Shown here: positions 1-6,560 of the stretch, piece after piece
Layout of the letters: every line of letters starts with the position of its first letter
Position numbering within the stretch: position 1 is the stretch's first letter
NCBI GenBank assembly: GCA_002279765.1
Contig: NCCR01000123.1
Span: 1,676-13,557, forward strand
Direction: 5' to 3'
From: Verrucomicrobia bacterium 12-59-8
GTDB taxonomy: Bacteria > Verrucomicrobiota > Verrucomicrobiae > Verrucomicrobiales > Verrucomicrobiaceae
Length of the DNA: 11,882 nucleotides
Program-made: the position numbers and the translations under genes
Notes under the pieces: generated by a model
What the model saw: only the letters and a program-made list of their open reading frames with translations
The model's database searches: none
What the model was told of the DNA's origin: nothing

Positions 1-2
1 CC

Positions 3-854
3 GGTGATGAGCAGCCCGGGCGGCGACGTGACCGGCGTGATCCGACCATACGCCCCCAGCCCGACGTGACCGGAGAACATGGTGGCCGCCTCCTCAGGAT
101 CGAGGAAGTCCAGCTTCATGAAGTAGGACACGATGCTTTCGTTGTTCGGAATTTCCTGCGCGCTGGTGTAAAACTGCACGCCGTGGGAAAACTGCACCGC
201 ATTGGCGCTTTGATTGCGCGCCGGGAGGATTTTGGCGCTGGTGCCGCCGGGTTCGATGACGATGGCGTAGCCGTTGGCCAGCAGCGAGGCTTCGATGAGC
301 TTGATGGCTTCGGCCTTGGGCACCGGCTTCGGCGTCACGAGGCTGATGGTGGCACCTTCGAAGATGTTGCTGTCCTTGATCAGCGTGTAGCCGGTGAGCT
401 TTTCATAGATGGCCAGCAGATCGGCCACTGGATTGTTGGCAAACTGCATCATCACGTTGTCGCCCGTGATCTGGAAAGACTCCGCTTCGTTCGCAGCTCC
501 ATCGGCCCCCATGCCTCCGGGACCCCCTGGCCCGCCAAAGCCACGGCGGCTGAAACCACCCCGCGCCCCGCCTGGGAAGCCGCCGCCCGGCGGACGTGCA
601 CCGTCGGTGGGTGGGGGGCCGATCGTGCCGGGAGCCGGCGGAGGCAGCAGCACGGGGGCTGGTGCCGCAGCCGGAGCGGCTGGCGTGGGCGCTTCGGGTG
701 CAGGTGCCGCTGCGGATGTTGTCGTCGTTGTCGTCGTTGTTGTGGCCGGTGCTGCGGGGGCGGGCGCTGGAGCTGGTGGGACGATGCTCTGGCCGCTGAC
801 AATGGCGGTGATGGCAAACAAAAACGTGGTGAGGACAGGAAGACAACGATGCAT
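3..854 (-). CDS. gspD: GspD secretin, N-terminal part (cut by left edge)
   Basis: Outer-membrane secretin of the T2SS, the channel through which folded exoproteins leave the periplasm. Only the first 284 codons are present. Visible in order: a signal peptide (residues 1 to about 22, hydrophobic core LTTFLFAITAIVSG); a low-complexity linker (about 24-122) rich in Pro/Ala, then nine consecutive Thr (38-46), then Gly/Pro/Arg; an N0 domain (about 127-212: QFANNPVADLLAIYEKLTGYTL, then a second helix ending LLANGYAIVIE, the classic secretin N0 pattern); and the start of N1 (about 240-284: YFMKLDFLDPEEAATMF ... GLLIT). The ATG at 854 was chosen because it directly precedes the signal peptide and no other ATG lies between it and the in-frame stop of the upstream gene; no Shine-Dalgarno site is visible. 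The beta-barrel part lies beyond the window. The identification rests on N0/N1 and operon position and is strong; the linker of about 100 residues is unusual. Confidence 0.93.
   Translation of the reverse strand, partial: MHRCLPVLTTFLFAITAIVSGQSIVPPAPAPAPAAPATTTTTTTTTSAAAPAPEAPTPAAPAAAPAPVLLPPPAPGTIGPPPTDGARPPGGGFPGGARGGFSRRGFGGPGGPGGMGADGAANEAESFQITGDNVMMQFANNPVADLLAIYEKLTGYTLIKDSNIFEGATISLVTPKPVPKAEAIKLIEASLLANGYAIVIEPGGTSAKILPARNQSANAVQFSHGVQFYTSAQEIPNNESIVSYFMKLDFLDPEEAATMFSGHVGLGAYGRITPVTSPPGLLIT
717..743 (-). repeat. Trinucleotide tract encoding nine threonines in gspD
   Basis: Twenty-seven bases of mixed ACA/ACG codons encode Thr38-Thr46 of GspD, within the low-complexity linker between the signal peptide and N0. 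Length changes in whole triplets would keep the frame and lengthen or shorten the linker. The two codon types interrupt the repeat, so slippage is probably slower than in a perfect tract. Confidence 0.7.
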
Positions 855-902
855 GCAAGAAAGGGGTGCGTGATTGGCGGGTGAGAGATTCAGAGCGGCT
901 GG

Positions 903-1691
903 CTATTTGCGGGCGTCGTCTTTTTGGATTTTGTCAAACATGGCGCGCACGGCATTGCGGCGTTCTTCCTCGGGGGCGTTGCGGAATTTTTCGTCGCTGA
1001 ACTTTTCGCGCATGGCGTCGCGGAATTTTTCCTTGGCCTTGTCGGAGAGGCTTTCGTATTTTTTGCGGTCTTCCTCACTCGGTCCGCGGTTGCTGCGATT
1101 GAACCGGTCTCCGCCGGGTGAGTCGCCCCCACGCGGGCCTCGGTCTCCTTTGTCGCTTTTGCCTTTCAGGTCATTTTTGTCCAGGGTGCTGTGCCGGATG
1201 CTGAAGGTCTCACCCCCGATGGCGATCTTTGCCTGCGCACGCTCGATGTTGGCGGTGGGCAGCGCTTCCATGAGTTTCCACCCCTTCAGATTGGGCTCTT
1301 CGGTGACGACGATGGATTGCTTCTCGTCTTTATCAAAGATGGTCACCACTGGTTTGCCATTCACGTAAGCCATGCCGGTGAGCACGAGCGAATCGGAGAT
1401 GCTGACAATGCGCGTGAACGGGGAGTTTTGGATGACGGCGCTCAACGATGTCTCATCAAAGGGCTGCGGCAGGTCGGGATCGACCGGCCCCGTAGGTGCG
1501 GCGGGCTGGGGGGGCGGTGCCAGCGTGGGATCCAGCTCATCGCTGGGCAGCGGCAGAAGATCGGAAGTGCTCAGCGGCACCAGATCGGAGGTCGTCATCG
1601 GCGGCTCCGATGGCGGCGTTGGCACGATGGACTGGGCGCGCAGGCATTGTGCTGCGCTCAGTATAAGAATAACATTGAGAAGGGCTTTCAT
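903..1691 (-). CDS. Exported protein in the GspC position (possible GspC analogue)
   Basis: 262-residue exported protein between gspM and gspD. Seen: signal peptide (1-20, ending RAQ); Pro/Ser/Asp-rich linker (about 24-79); a small predicted beta domain (about 80-168, with SLVLTGMAYVNGKPVVTIFD, a LKGWKL turn and IAIGGETFSIRH); a Gly/Asp/Arg linker (about 172-206); and a very charged helical tail (about 206-262) with an EKFRDAM/EKFRNAP near-repeat. The beta domain has the rhythm of GspC homology-region and PilP domains, which contact secretin N0. GspC-GspD adjacency is also the rule in other T2SS operons, so a GspC role is inferred. Differences: true GspC has an uncleaved N-terminal membrane anchor and often a C-terminal PDZ or coiled coil; here there is a cleavable-looking signal and no PDZ. 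The start shares an ATGA overlap with the gspM stop, implying coupled translation. Alternative: an unrelated periplasmic T2SS accessory protein. Confidence 0.72.
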   Translation of the reverse strand: MKALLNVILILSAAQCLRAQSIVPTPPSEPPMTTSDLVPLSTSDLLPLPSDELDPTLAPPPQPAAPTGPVDPDLPQPFDETSLSAVIQNSPFTRIVSISDSLVLTGMAYVNGKPVVTIFDKDEKQSIVVTEEPNLKGWKLMEALPTANIERAQAKIAIGGETFSIRHSTLDKNDLKGKSDKGDRGPRGGDSPGGDRFNRSNRGPSEEDRKKYESLSDKAKEKFRDAMREKFSDEKFRNAPEEERRNAVRAMFDKIQKDDARK

Positions 1692-2257
1692 GGCTGGAAT
1701 CCGGTTTCCGGTTTAAACCAGCGTGCCAGTACGAGGTTGCACAATGCTTGCGGAGTCTTTTCCTTGGCCCGGGCGTCGATCTCCAGCTCAAGCTGCTTGA
1801 TGGCCTGAAACTTTTCCGGTGACTGCAATGAGGCCAGCCAGCCGAGCAGGGTGGTTTGATCTCCACGCAGCCTGACTTCGACGGCCACCTCACGATACAC
1901 CGAGGCGTTCGCCTTGCTGTCGGCGGCGTCCGGCAGGAGCTGCTGCTTCTGCACCTGGAGCTCGTAATCAAGGGCCACGTTTTGGATCTCTTCCAGCAGC
2001 AGAGCCTGCGCCGTACCGAGGCTCTCAGTCGTGGGCATGTTCTGCTCCATCCACTGCGAGCGTTTGTCCCAAAACTCGCGGTCCGCCATCCAATGGCTGT
2101 TTTCCTTCTTCTCATTCTCCAGCGCGGTGATGCGTGCCAGCACCGCCGTGCGGCGGTCCAGAAACTGCTTCAGCATGATGAACGTCGCCATCAGCAGCAG
2201 GGCGCCAATGCAGGCACCGAGCAGTTTCTTTTCACGTTGGGTGAGGGCGAGGGCCAT
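1688..2257 (-). CDS. gspM: GspM-like inner-membrane assembly protein
   Basis: 189-residue bitopic protein of the inner-membrane platform, expected to pair with GspL. Seen: a short cytoplasmic N-terminus (MALALTQREKKLL, typical of GspM/PilO proteins where a T.REK/R motif precedes the membrane helix), one membrane segment (about 12-29), a charged coiled-coil stretch (about 32-70), then a periplasmic domain (about 80-180) with the alternating pattern of a ferredoxin-like fold, including VYREVAVEVRLRGDQTTLLGWLASLQ. That last pattern is shared by PilO and GspM. The length is close to family norm (about 160-200). It starts 11 bases after the serine-protease stop and its stop overlaps the next start by ATGA. 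Sequence identity to named GspM proteins is not obvious by eye; the call rests on topology, fold pattern and order after gspL. Confidence 0.8.
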   Translation of the reverse strand: MALALTQREKKLLGACIGALLLMATFIMLKQFLDRRTAVLARITALENEKKENSHWMADREFWDKRSQWMEQNMPTTESLGTAQALLLEEIQNVALDYELQVQKQQLLPDAADSKANASVYREVAVEVRLRGDQTTLLGWLASLQSPEKFQAIKQLELEIDARAKEKTPQALCNLVLARWFKPETGFQP

Positions 2258-2268
2258 TCCAGATGAGG

Positions 2269-3345
2269 TTAGCGAATTTTGTCGGCATCAATGAACTCAC
2301 GCAGGGCTTTGGCGTATTCACCCAGGTCTTGATAGCGCAGGCTGATGTACCCGTAGCAGGTCCGCTTGCTGTCGAGCGCATCCAGTTCGACTTTTTTCAG
2401 CGCATTACGGAAATTGAGCACCACGGTTTCCACCTTGGCGGTCACCTCGGCAGGAGAAACACGGGGTTTGGAGACCAGTTCGCTGAGCCCGGTCATGGCG
2501 GCGTTCGTGGAAGGGTGTTTTTTCCACCCGCTAGTATCACGCTTGAGCACTGAATGGACGGCGGAAACGAGAGCATCCGCTTCCTCCAGTTTCTTGGACT
2601 GCTGGGCAAACCGCCCCCACTCTATGGCTTCCCATTGTGACACACTGTCCAGCCGGTAGCCAAACAGCCGCACCGATGATTTGATCTGCGAACTCGTATT
2701 CCGTGCTGAAGCGGAGTCTGATTTGTCCGACAGACTGACGGTGACGCTTTCGGTGTCCACGCCCAGAACCTTCCAACTGCGGGTGCTCAAAATCGGGCTG
2801 CCGCTGTTGCCATGAAAAGTGGGTGCGTCGTGTTCTATTTTAGCCGGCCCGATGGCCACGATTTTTCCTTCGGTCTGCAGGATGGTGCCGCCGCCCAGGC
2901 TGTTGCCGGGAACCAGGATGGGATCGCCGGTCTTGTTGGCGGTGTTGACGGATCCCTCGGCTTCGAAAAACGTGCCCGGTACCACCGCCAGCTTGAGCAG
3001 GGCGATGTCTGCATCCTGAGCACCAAAAATTCCGGTGATCTGGACGTCGGCTCCTTCCATGGTTTTTGCCTTGATGGAGGTTTGTCCGCTGATGACGTGC
3101 ATGTTCGTGACCAGGAACACGGTGTCCTTGATCTTGGCAAAGAAACCTGTGCCACTGCCTCTGTCACCGGTGATGACGACGATCGCGCTCTTTTTATCGG
3201 ATGGCAGTTTGTCCACATAGTCGCTGTTCGTGGCCTGACGGTTGAGCACCTGACTGAAGCCGCAGCCAGAGCCGCAGGCAAAAGCCAGTGTGTACAGGGC
3301 AGTGATGAGCCAATGTTTGTTTGATTTCATGAGTCGTAGTTTCAT
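2269..3345 (-). CDS. Secreted trypsin-like serine protease (S1, HtrA-like core without PDZ)
   Basis: 358-residue exported protein with a chymotrypsin/HtrA-type protease core. Seen: signal peptide (about 1-28; core WLITALYTLAFA followed by Cys24, an AXA site with only a poor lipobox); TGF and TNMHVISG with candidate catalytic His83; DADIALLKL with Asp113; and HGNSGSPI with Ser181. All three catalytic positions are intact, so it should be active. No PDZ domain follows; residues about 225-358 form a predicted helical region ending in a TPR-like piece (GYISLRYQDLGEYAKALREF). It sits between gspL (12-base gap) and gspM (11-base gap), so it is cotranscribed with the secretion machine. A periplasmic role, such as quality control of pseudopilins or processing of T2SS cargo, is inferred from context only. 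An in-frame ATG at 3330 is an equally plausible start. Base composition looks lower in GC than gspE, for example 33/60 at 2281-2340. Confidence 0.88.
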   Translation of the reverse strand: MKLRLMKSNKHWLITALYTLAFACGSGCGFSQVLNRQATNSDYVDKLPSDKKSAIVVITGDRGSGTGFFAKIKDTVFLVTNMHVISGQTSIKAKTMEGADVQITGIFGAQDADIALLKLAVVPGTFFEAEGSVNTANKTGDPILVPGNSLGGGTILQTEGKIVAIGPAKIEHDAPTFHGNSGSPILSTRSWKVLGVDTESVTVSLSDKSDSASARNTSSQIKSSVRLFGYRLDSVSQWEAIEWGRFAQQSKKLEEADALVSAVHSVLKRDTSGWKKHPSTNAAMTGLSELVSKPRVSPAEVTAKVETVVLNFRNALKKVELDALDSKRTCYGYISLRYQDLGEYAKALREFIDADKIR

Positions 3346-3357
3346 TGGAGAAGAAAG

Positions 3358-4575
3358 TTACGGCAGCTTGCCCTGCGCCCGGAAGGAGGCCGTGGTGCCT
3401 TTGACTTCGGGCCGGGGATTGGTCCATTCATAGCGGCTGAGGACACGGTTCTTTTTGAAGTCTTCGATGAACTGAAACGCGAGCTGCGCATCCCGTGCTT
3501 CGCCACGGATGTCGATCTCCTTGCCCTTCACTTCAAATTTTCGAATGACGATGCCGCTCACGGGCATGATGCGGTTGATCTCACCCAGCAGAAACAGCGG
3601 ATAGCGCTGCGGCTCGATGGCAGGTGCCAGGACTTTCCAGCGTTCATTGGCCTTGCGCACCGCCGCCGCAGGCTCGCTCGTGACATCCACTTCCTCGGCC
3701 AGTTTCTCCGCACGCTGTTCTTGAAAATGCAGATACGCAAAGCCGAGAAACGCCAGCGAGGCATAGAGCATTCCTCCGAGCACAAGCGCACGGATCAGCT
3801 TGGAGCGCTGGGTGCTGGTGCGGATCGCCGTACGCACCCCTGAGGGCAGCATCTTGGTCCAGGTGCGGGTTTCCAAGGCTCCGTTGGGCGGGAGGTCGGC
3901 GAGGATGCGCACCGGCAGGTCCAGGATGGAGCTGAGGCGGGTGGTGAGGCCGCGGTCAAAGTTGGCTCCCACCAGCGCCACGCCGTCAATCGAGTCAGCT
4001 CCGAGTTCAGATTCCAAAGTCAGCCGCGCCAGGGTGATCTCCAGCGTCAGCGCCTCTTCGGCAGCCGGTGCCTTGGCAAAGATGTGACTGTGGTACAGTT
4101 TGCCCTGATGGCTGGCCGCGAGCACCAGATCTCCCTGTTCTTCAATGATGACAATGTGGCCGACCGGAAGCTGCGCGAGCCTCAGCGCGGCGGTGTAGTC
4201 ACTGGCGTGCGTGGCGGCGAGCGCTGCGGGGAAAGGCTCTGCCAGGATGTCCACGCTGATGATGGCAAGTCCGCCGTTCTGGCCCAGCAGGTGCCAGCGG
4301 TAGTTTCTGCCCACGGCGTCCTGCTCCAGCTTGAAGCCTCGGCGTTCGAGTTGGGTGGCAATGATCTGCTCCAGCAGCTCGCTGTCCGTCTGTGGCAGGA
4401 TCAGCCCGATCGTTCGGCACGCAGAGGCGGGCAGTCCGATGAGCAGGGGTTTACTCACATGTTTGGCCTCGGCCGGATTCTCCACCGTCTCGGTGCTGGC
4501 GGTCGCACGCGGCTTCCACACACGCCAGGAGGCATCGGGGGCGGGGAGGAGCAGGGTGGTAGCGGCGAGAGACAT
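3358..4575 (-). CDS. gspL: GspL-like inner-membrane protein (actin-like plus PilN-like domains)
   Basis: 405-residue platform protein that in T2SS links the ATPase GspE to the periplasmic parts and the pseudopilus. Seen: a cytoplasmic N-terminal region (about 1-255) with the alternating strands of the PilM/GspL actin-like fold (LLIGLPASACRTIGLILP; AIISVDILAEPFPAAL; HIVIIEEQGDLVLAA; SIDGVALVGANFD); one membrane helix (about 263-283, LVLGGMLYASLAFLGFAYL); and a periplasmic C-terminal domain (about 285-405) with PLFLLGEINRIMPVSGIVIRKFEVKG and AFQFIEDFKKN, the ferredoxin-like pattern of PilN/GspL. The order after gspK and before gspM supports it. It begins after a 99-base gap from gspK, the longest gap in the operon, so it may have its own expression control. 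No Shine-Dalgarno site is visible. Confidence 0.88.
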   Translation of the reverse strand: MSLAATTLLLPAPDASWRVWKPRATASTETVENPAEAKHVSKPLLIGLPASACRTIGLILPQTDSELLEQIIATQLERRGFKLEQDAVGRNYRWHLLGQNGGLAIISVDILAEPFPAALAATHASDYTAALRLAQLPVGHIVIIEEQGDLVLAASHQGKLYHSHIFAKAPAAEEALTLEITLARLTLESELGADSIDGVALVGANFDRGLTTRLSSILDLPVRILADLPPNGALETRTWTKMLPSGVRTAIRTSTQRSKLIRALVLGGMLYASLAFLGFAYLHFQEQRAEKLAEEVDVTSEPAAAVRKANERWKVLAPAIEPQRYPLFLLGEINRIMPVSGIVIRKFEVKGKEIDIRGEARDAQLAFQFIEDFKKNRVLSRYEWTNPRPEVKGTTASFRAQGKLP

Positions 4576-4640
4576 TCGTGCAGGGGGCTTGGTAGAACGT
4601 GCGTTGACGTCGGAAGTTGCGTTATTGAATGACGAATGTC
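4571..4640. repeat. 9-base inverted repeat bracketing the gspL start
   Basis: GACATTCGT at 4571-4579 is the exact reverse complement of ACGAATGTC at 4632-4640. The right-hand copy lies in the tandem GAATG(A/T)C cluster and the left-hand copy covers the gspL start codon (4573-4575). In the mRNA the two arms could pair across a loop of 52 bases and hide the start codon. This could be chance; there is no U-tract, so it is not a terminator. Confidence 0.35.
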
Positions 4641-4647
4641 GAATGTC
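4627..4647. repeat. Three tandem 7-base units GAATG(A/T)C between gspK and gspL
   Basis: GAATGAC, GAATGTC, GAATGTC in tandem occupy the middle of the 99-base gap between gspK and gspL (4576-4674). The rest of the gap shows no gene, clear promoter or terminator. From memory, strings built from GAATGAC/GAATGTC units recur between genes in Verrucomicrobiota and Planctomycetota; I could not check this here. Confidence 0.6.
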
Positions 4648-4674
4648 GGGTGAAGCCGTGGTTGTCGAGTCGTT

Positions 4675-5625
4675 TTACTCCTCAATCCGTCCTAGGTAGG
4701 TCACGGCTCCGGTCGTCTGATCACGCCGGGTCACGAGGATGATCTTCGCGCGCTTGTCACCGACCCAGCCGATGCTGGTGATGCGGCGCAGGGTGGTGTC
4801 ACTGTCATTGACGATGCCGCTGACGGCGTTCAAGCGGTCCCCGCTGAGGCCAAGAATCTGGTAGGCCTCCGGCGCACGGATGCGCCGGTCATCCTCCGTC
4901 CCGGGGATGCCATCGCCGCCATCGCGTTCGCTGATGAAGCGCTGCACATCATTTTCTGAAGCGCCGGTTATCGCCAGCAGCACATCTTTGAAAACCGTGC
5001 GCAGGTCGATCTGGCCTTCGCCGTAGATGCTGAAGTAATTGCGCCAGTCCGGTTTTTTGCGGTCCACGGCATCCATGCCACGCACCAGAATCATTTCTTC
5101 CACCCGGATGAACCCCTGGTTGCGCGGTGCGTCGTAGATGCCCAGGCTCTTGTAATACTCGGCCTCGGCGCCGTTGGAACGCTGCGTGCTGTCATTGTCC
5201 ACCCAGTCGGCCAGTGAATCGGCCGCCACGCCAGCGTCTTCGGCATTGAGCTGCCAGTAGATGAAGAGATTGTAAACCGACTCGCGCAGGCGTTCATCCG
5301 TGATGTAGTTGATCGGAATGCGCGCGCCTTCGTAGTTGATGACCACATCAAAACCGCTGTCCGGCCCCACCTTTTGCTTCATCACAATATCACCCCGCCG
5401 AGTGCTCGGGTGCAGGCCCACGGCAATGCCGCTCTCCGCGAGACTCAAGGCACGGAAGTCATACGCCGACTGTTTCGATTCCTCCGCGCTGTAGGTGATG
5501 TACTCCACCACTCCCATGACGGTGACAGACATGAGCAGGATGGCCCAGATCATCAGCATGAGCGCGGAGCCCCGTGCCGAAGCAGAACGGGGGCCATGAA
5601 AAAAGGTGGGTGCTGGTGACTTCAT
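4675..5625 (-). CDS. gspK: GspK minor pseudopilin (tip of pseudopilus)
   Basis: 316-residue large minor pseudopilin that with GspI and GspJ forms the tip complex of the T2SS pseudopilus. Seen: a short basic leader ending SARG (Gly19) followed by SALMLMIWAILLMSV, the hydrophobic helix. As in other GspK proteins the Glu at +5 is absent, which fits a tip position. Then LAESGIA (62-68), the strongly conserved LADWVDNDSTQRSNGAEAEYY region (138-158), a GYGEG-like segment FSIYGEGQIDLRT (198-210), and a C-terminal mixed fold. An acidic stretch DGGDGIPGTEDD (235-246) could bind metal. Length matches the family (about 300-340). Its start overlaps the gspJ stop by ATGA and is preceded by a strong Shine-Dalgarno site inside gspJ. 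This is the gene that most clearly marks the locus as T2SS and not type IV pilus. Confidence 0.95.
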   Translation of the reverse strand: MKSPAPTFFHGPRSASARGSALMLMIWAILLMSVTVMGVVEYITYSAEESKQSAYDFRALSLAESGIAVGLHPSTRRGDIVMKQKVGPDSGFDVVINYEGARIPINYITDERLRESVYNLFIYWQLNAEDAGVAADSLADWVDNDSTQRSNGAEAEYYKSLGIYDAPRNQGFIRVEEMILVRGMDAVDRKKPDWRNYFSIYGEGQIDLRTVFKDVLLAITGASENDVQRFISERDGGDGIPGTEDDRRIRAPEAYQILGLSGDRLNAVSGIVNDSDTTLRRITSIGWVGDKRAKIILVTRRDQTTGAVTYLGRIEE

Positions 5626-6560
5626 AGCCCAGGACCTCCTCCTCCACCTCCATCGGGTGGGGGACCGCCGGGTGGAGGTCCGCCTGGCGGGGGACCACCA
5701 GGAGGAGGACCGCCAGGACCGCCACGCCCCCCCGGGCCGCCTCCAGGCCCCCCACGTCCGCCACCTCCCTGACCTCCACCTTGGCCGCCCTGTCCATTAT
5801 TGCCGCCGCCGCCGTTGGCCCCTCCCTGCTGATTGCTGGTATTGCCATTGTTTGACGGAGCCCTGCCCGCGACCAGGGTCAGTACGGGCACGCTGAAAAC
5901 CATGCGCACCGGCAGGGTTCTGTTCTTCATGACTAGCTGTCCTTCGATGAGGTCCGGCCAGTTGGACTTGCTCCACTCTTCATACCACGTCTCGTCCTTC
6001 TCCACATAGAAGCGCCATTTGAACGACACCACATCCGGCAGCAGCGGCATCCAGTAACGCCCCTCGGTGTCCGGGGCATAGATTCCGATCGTGGACTGTT
6101 GAATGCCGGATTTCATATCCCCGGTCTGCGGGATCAAATCTTCCCGCGAGAGGCTCAGGTAGTTCAGCGGCTTCTGGTTGTCATCCACCACGGCATTCGG
6201 GTAGGGGCGCAGGCTCAGGATGGTGTCCTTCAGGGTGATGGGATTGTTGCCAAACGGGAAGCAGTCCGGCGAGCCCGTTATCGTCAGCTCCTGAATCACC
6301 GGCTCCGTGCTCTGCACCATTTTCAGGGACAGCGTGGCCGTGCTGGGCAGGGTGGCAAAGGTGCGGCGGCACAGTTCGATGAAGCGGTTCATGGAATCGC
6401 TCTCACGCTGGATGTGCTCGATCTCCGCCGCCCCGCGCACCGAGCCACGAATGATCGCAAACAGCGTGGCTGTGATCATCGAGAGGATCGTGATACCGAT
6501 CACCACCTCGATCAGGGTGAAGGCGGCTCGCCGTCTATGGCTGGGCGGGCTTGTAAACAT
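5622..6560 (-). CDS. gspJ: GspJ minor pseudopilin with long Gly/Pro tail
   Basis: Minor pseudopilin of the tip complex. Seen (numbering from the ATG at 6560, 312 residues): leader MFTSPPSHRRRAA, cleavage before Phe14 with Glu18 at +5 (FTLIEVVIGITILSMI), hydrophobic helix to about 38, then the GspJ globular domain (about 45-230) with VVSFKWRFYVEKDETWYEEW (177-196) and LPVRMVFSVPVL (216-227), typical of the GspJ C-terminal strands. From about 233 to the end the protein is Asn/Gly then Gly/Pro-rich, with four PPP triplets spaced by Gly-Gly. Normal GspJ ends shortly after the last strand (about 200-230 residues). The residue at -1 is Ala, not Gly. Starts at 6578 and 6611 are also open in frame; 6560 gives the shortest basic leader and the smallest overlap with gspI (26 bases). 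The stop overlaps gspK by ATGA. Confidence 0.92.
   Translation of the reverse strand: MFTSPPSHRRRAAFTLIEVVIGITILSMITATLFAIIRGSVRGAAEIEHIQRESDSMNRFIELCRRTFATLPSTATLSLKMVQSTEPVIQELTITGSPDCFPFGNNPITLKDTILSLRPYPNAVVDDNQKPLNYLSLSREDLIPQTGDMKSGIQQSTIGIYAPDTEGRYWMPLLPDVVSFKWRFYVEKDETWYEEWSKSNWPDLIEGQLVMKNRTLPVRMVFSVPVLTLVAGRAPSNNGNTSNQQGGANGGGGNNGQGGQGGGQGGGGRGGPGGGPGGRGGPGGPPPGGPPPGGPPPGGPPPDGGGGGGPGL
5634..5640 (-). promoter_or_regulatory. Shine-Dalgarno site for gspK inside the end of gspJ
   Basis: AGGAGGT on the minus strand lies 8 bases before the gspK ATG (5625-5623) and also encodes the final Gly-Gly-Pro of GspJ. It is the clearest ribosome binding site in the window; most other genes here show none, which makes this site stand out and supports the ATGA-coupled start of gspK. 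Confidence 0.75.
5655..5708 (-). repeat. PPPGG-encoding repeats in the gspJ 3' end
   Basis: Fifteen-base units encode four PPP groups separated by Gly-Gly near the C-terminus of GspJ, inside a longer Gly-rich segment (about 5628-5830). Consecutive prolines are known to slow ribosomes unless elongation factor P is present. The segment lies about 30 bases before the gspK ribosome binding site and start. Confidence 0.75.

Noticed and set aside
66..884. 272-codon plus-strand open frame opposite gspD, plus other open frames over 403-873
   Set aside because: The minus-strand frame from 854 encodes a signal peptide and secretin N0/N1; the others give low-complexity Arg/Gly/His or Pro/Ser translations that are shadows of the GC-rich linker.
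1191..1808. 205-codon plus-strand open frame across the C-like gene and gspM
   Set aside because: It crosses two well-supported, ATGA-coupled minus-strand genes and has no recognisable features.
2812..3324. 170-codon plus-strand open frame opposite the serine protease
   Set aside because: The protease frame has a signal peptide and a full catalytic triad; this frame is its shadow.
5641..5850. GC-rich repeats as a possible CRISPR, transposon end or frameshifted region
   Set aside because: The repeats are in-frame codons of the GspJ tail, without spacers or terminal inverted repeats, and lead to a proper stop coupled to gspK.
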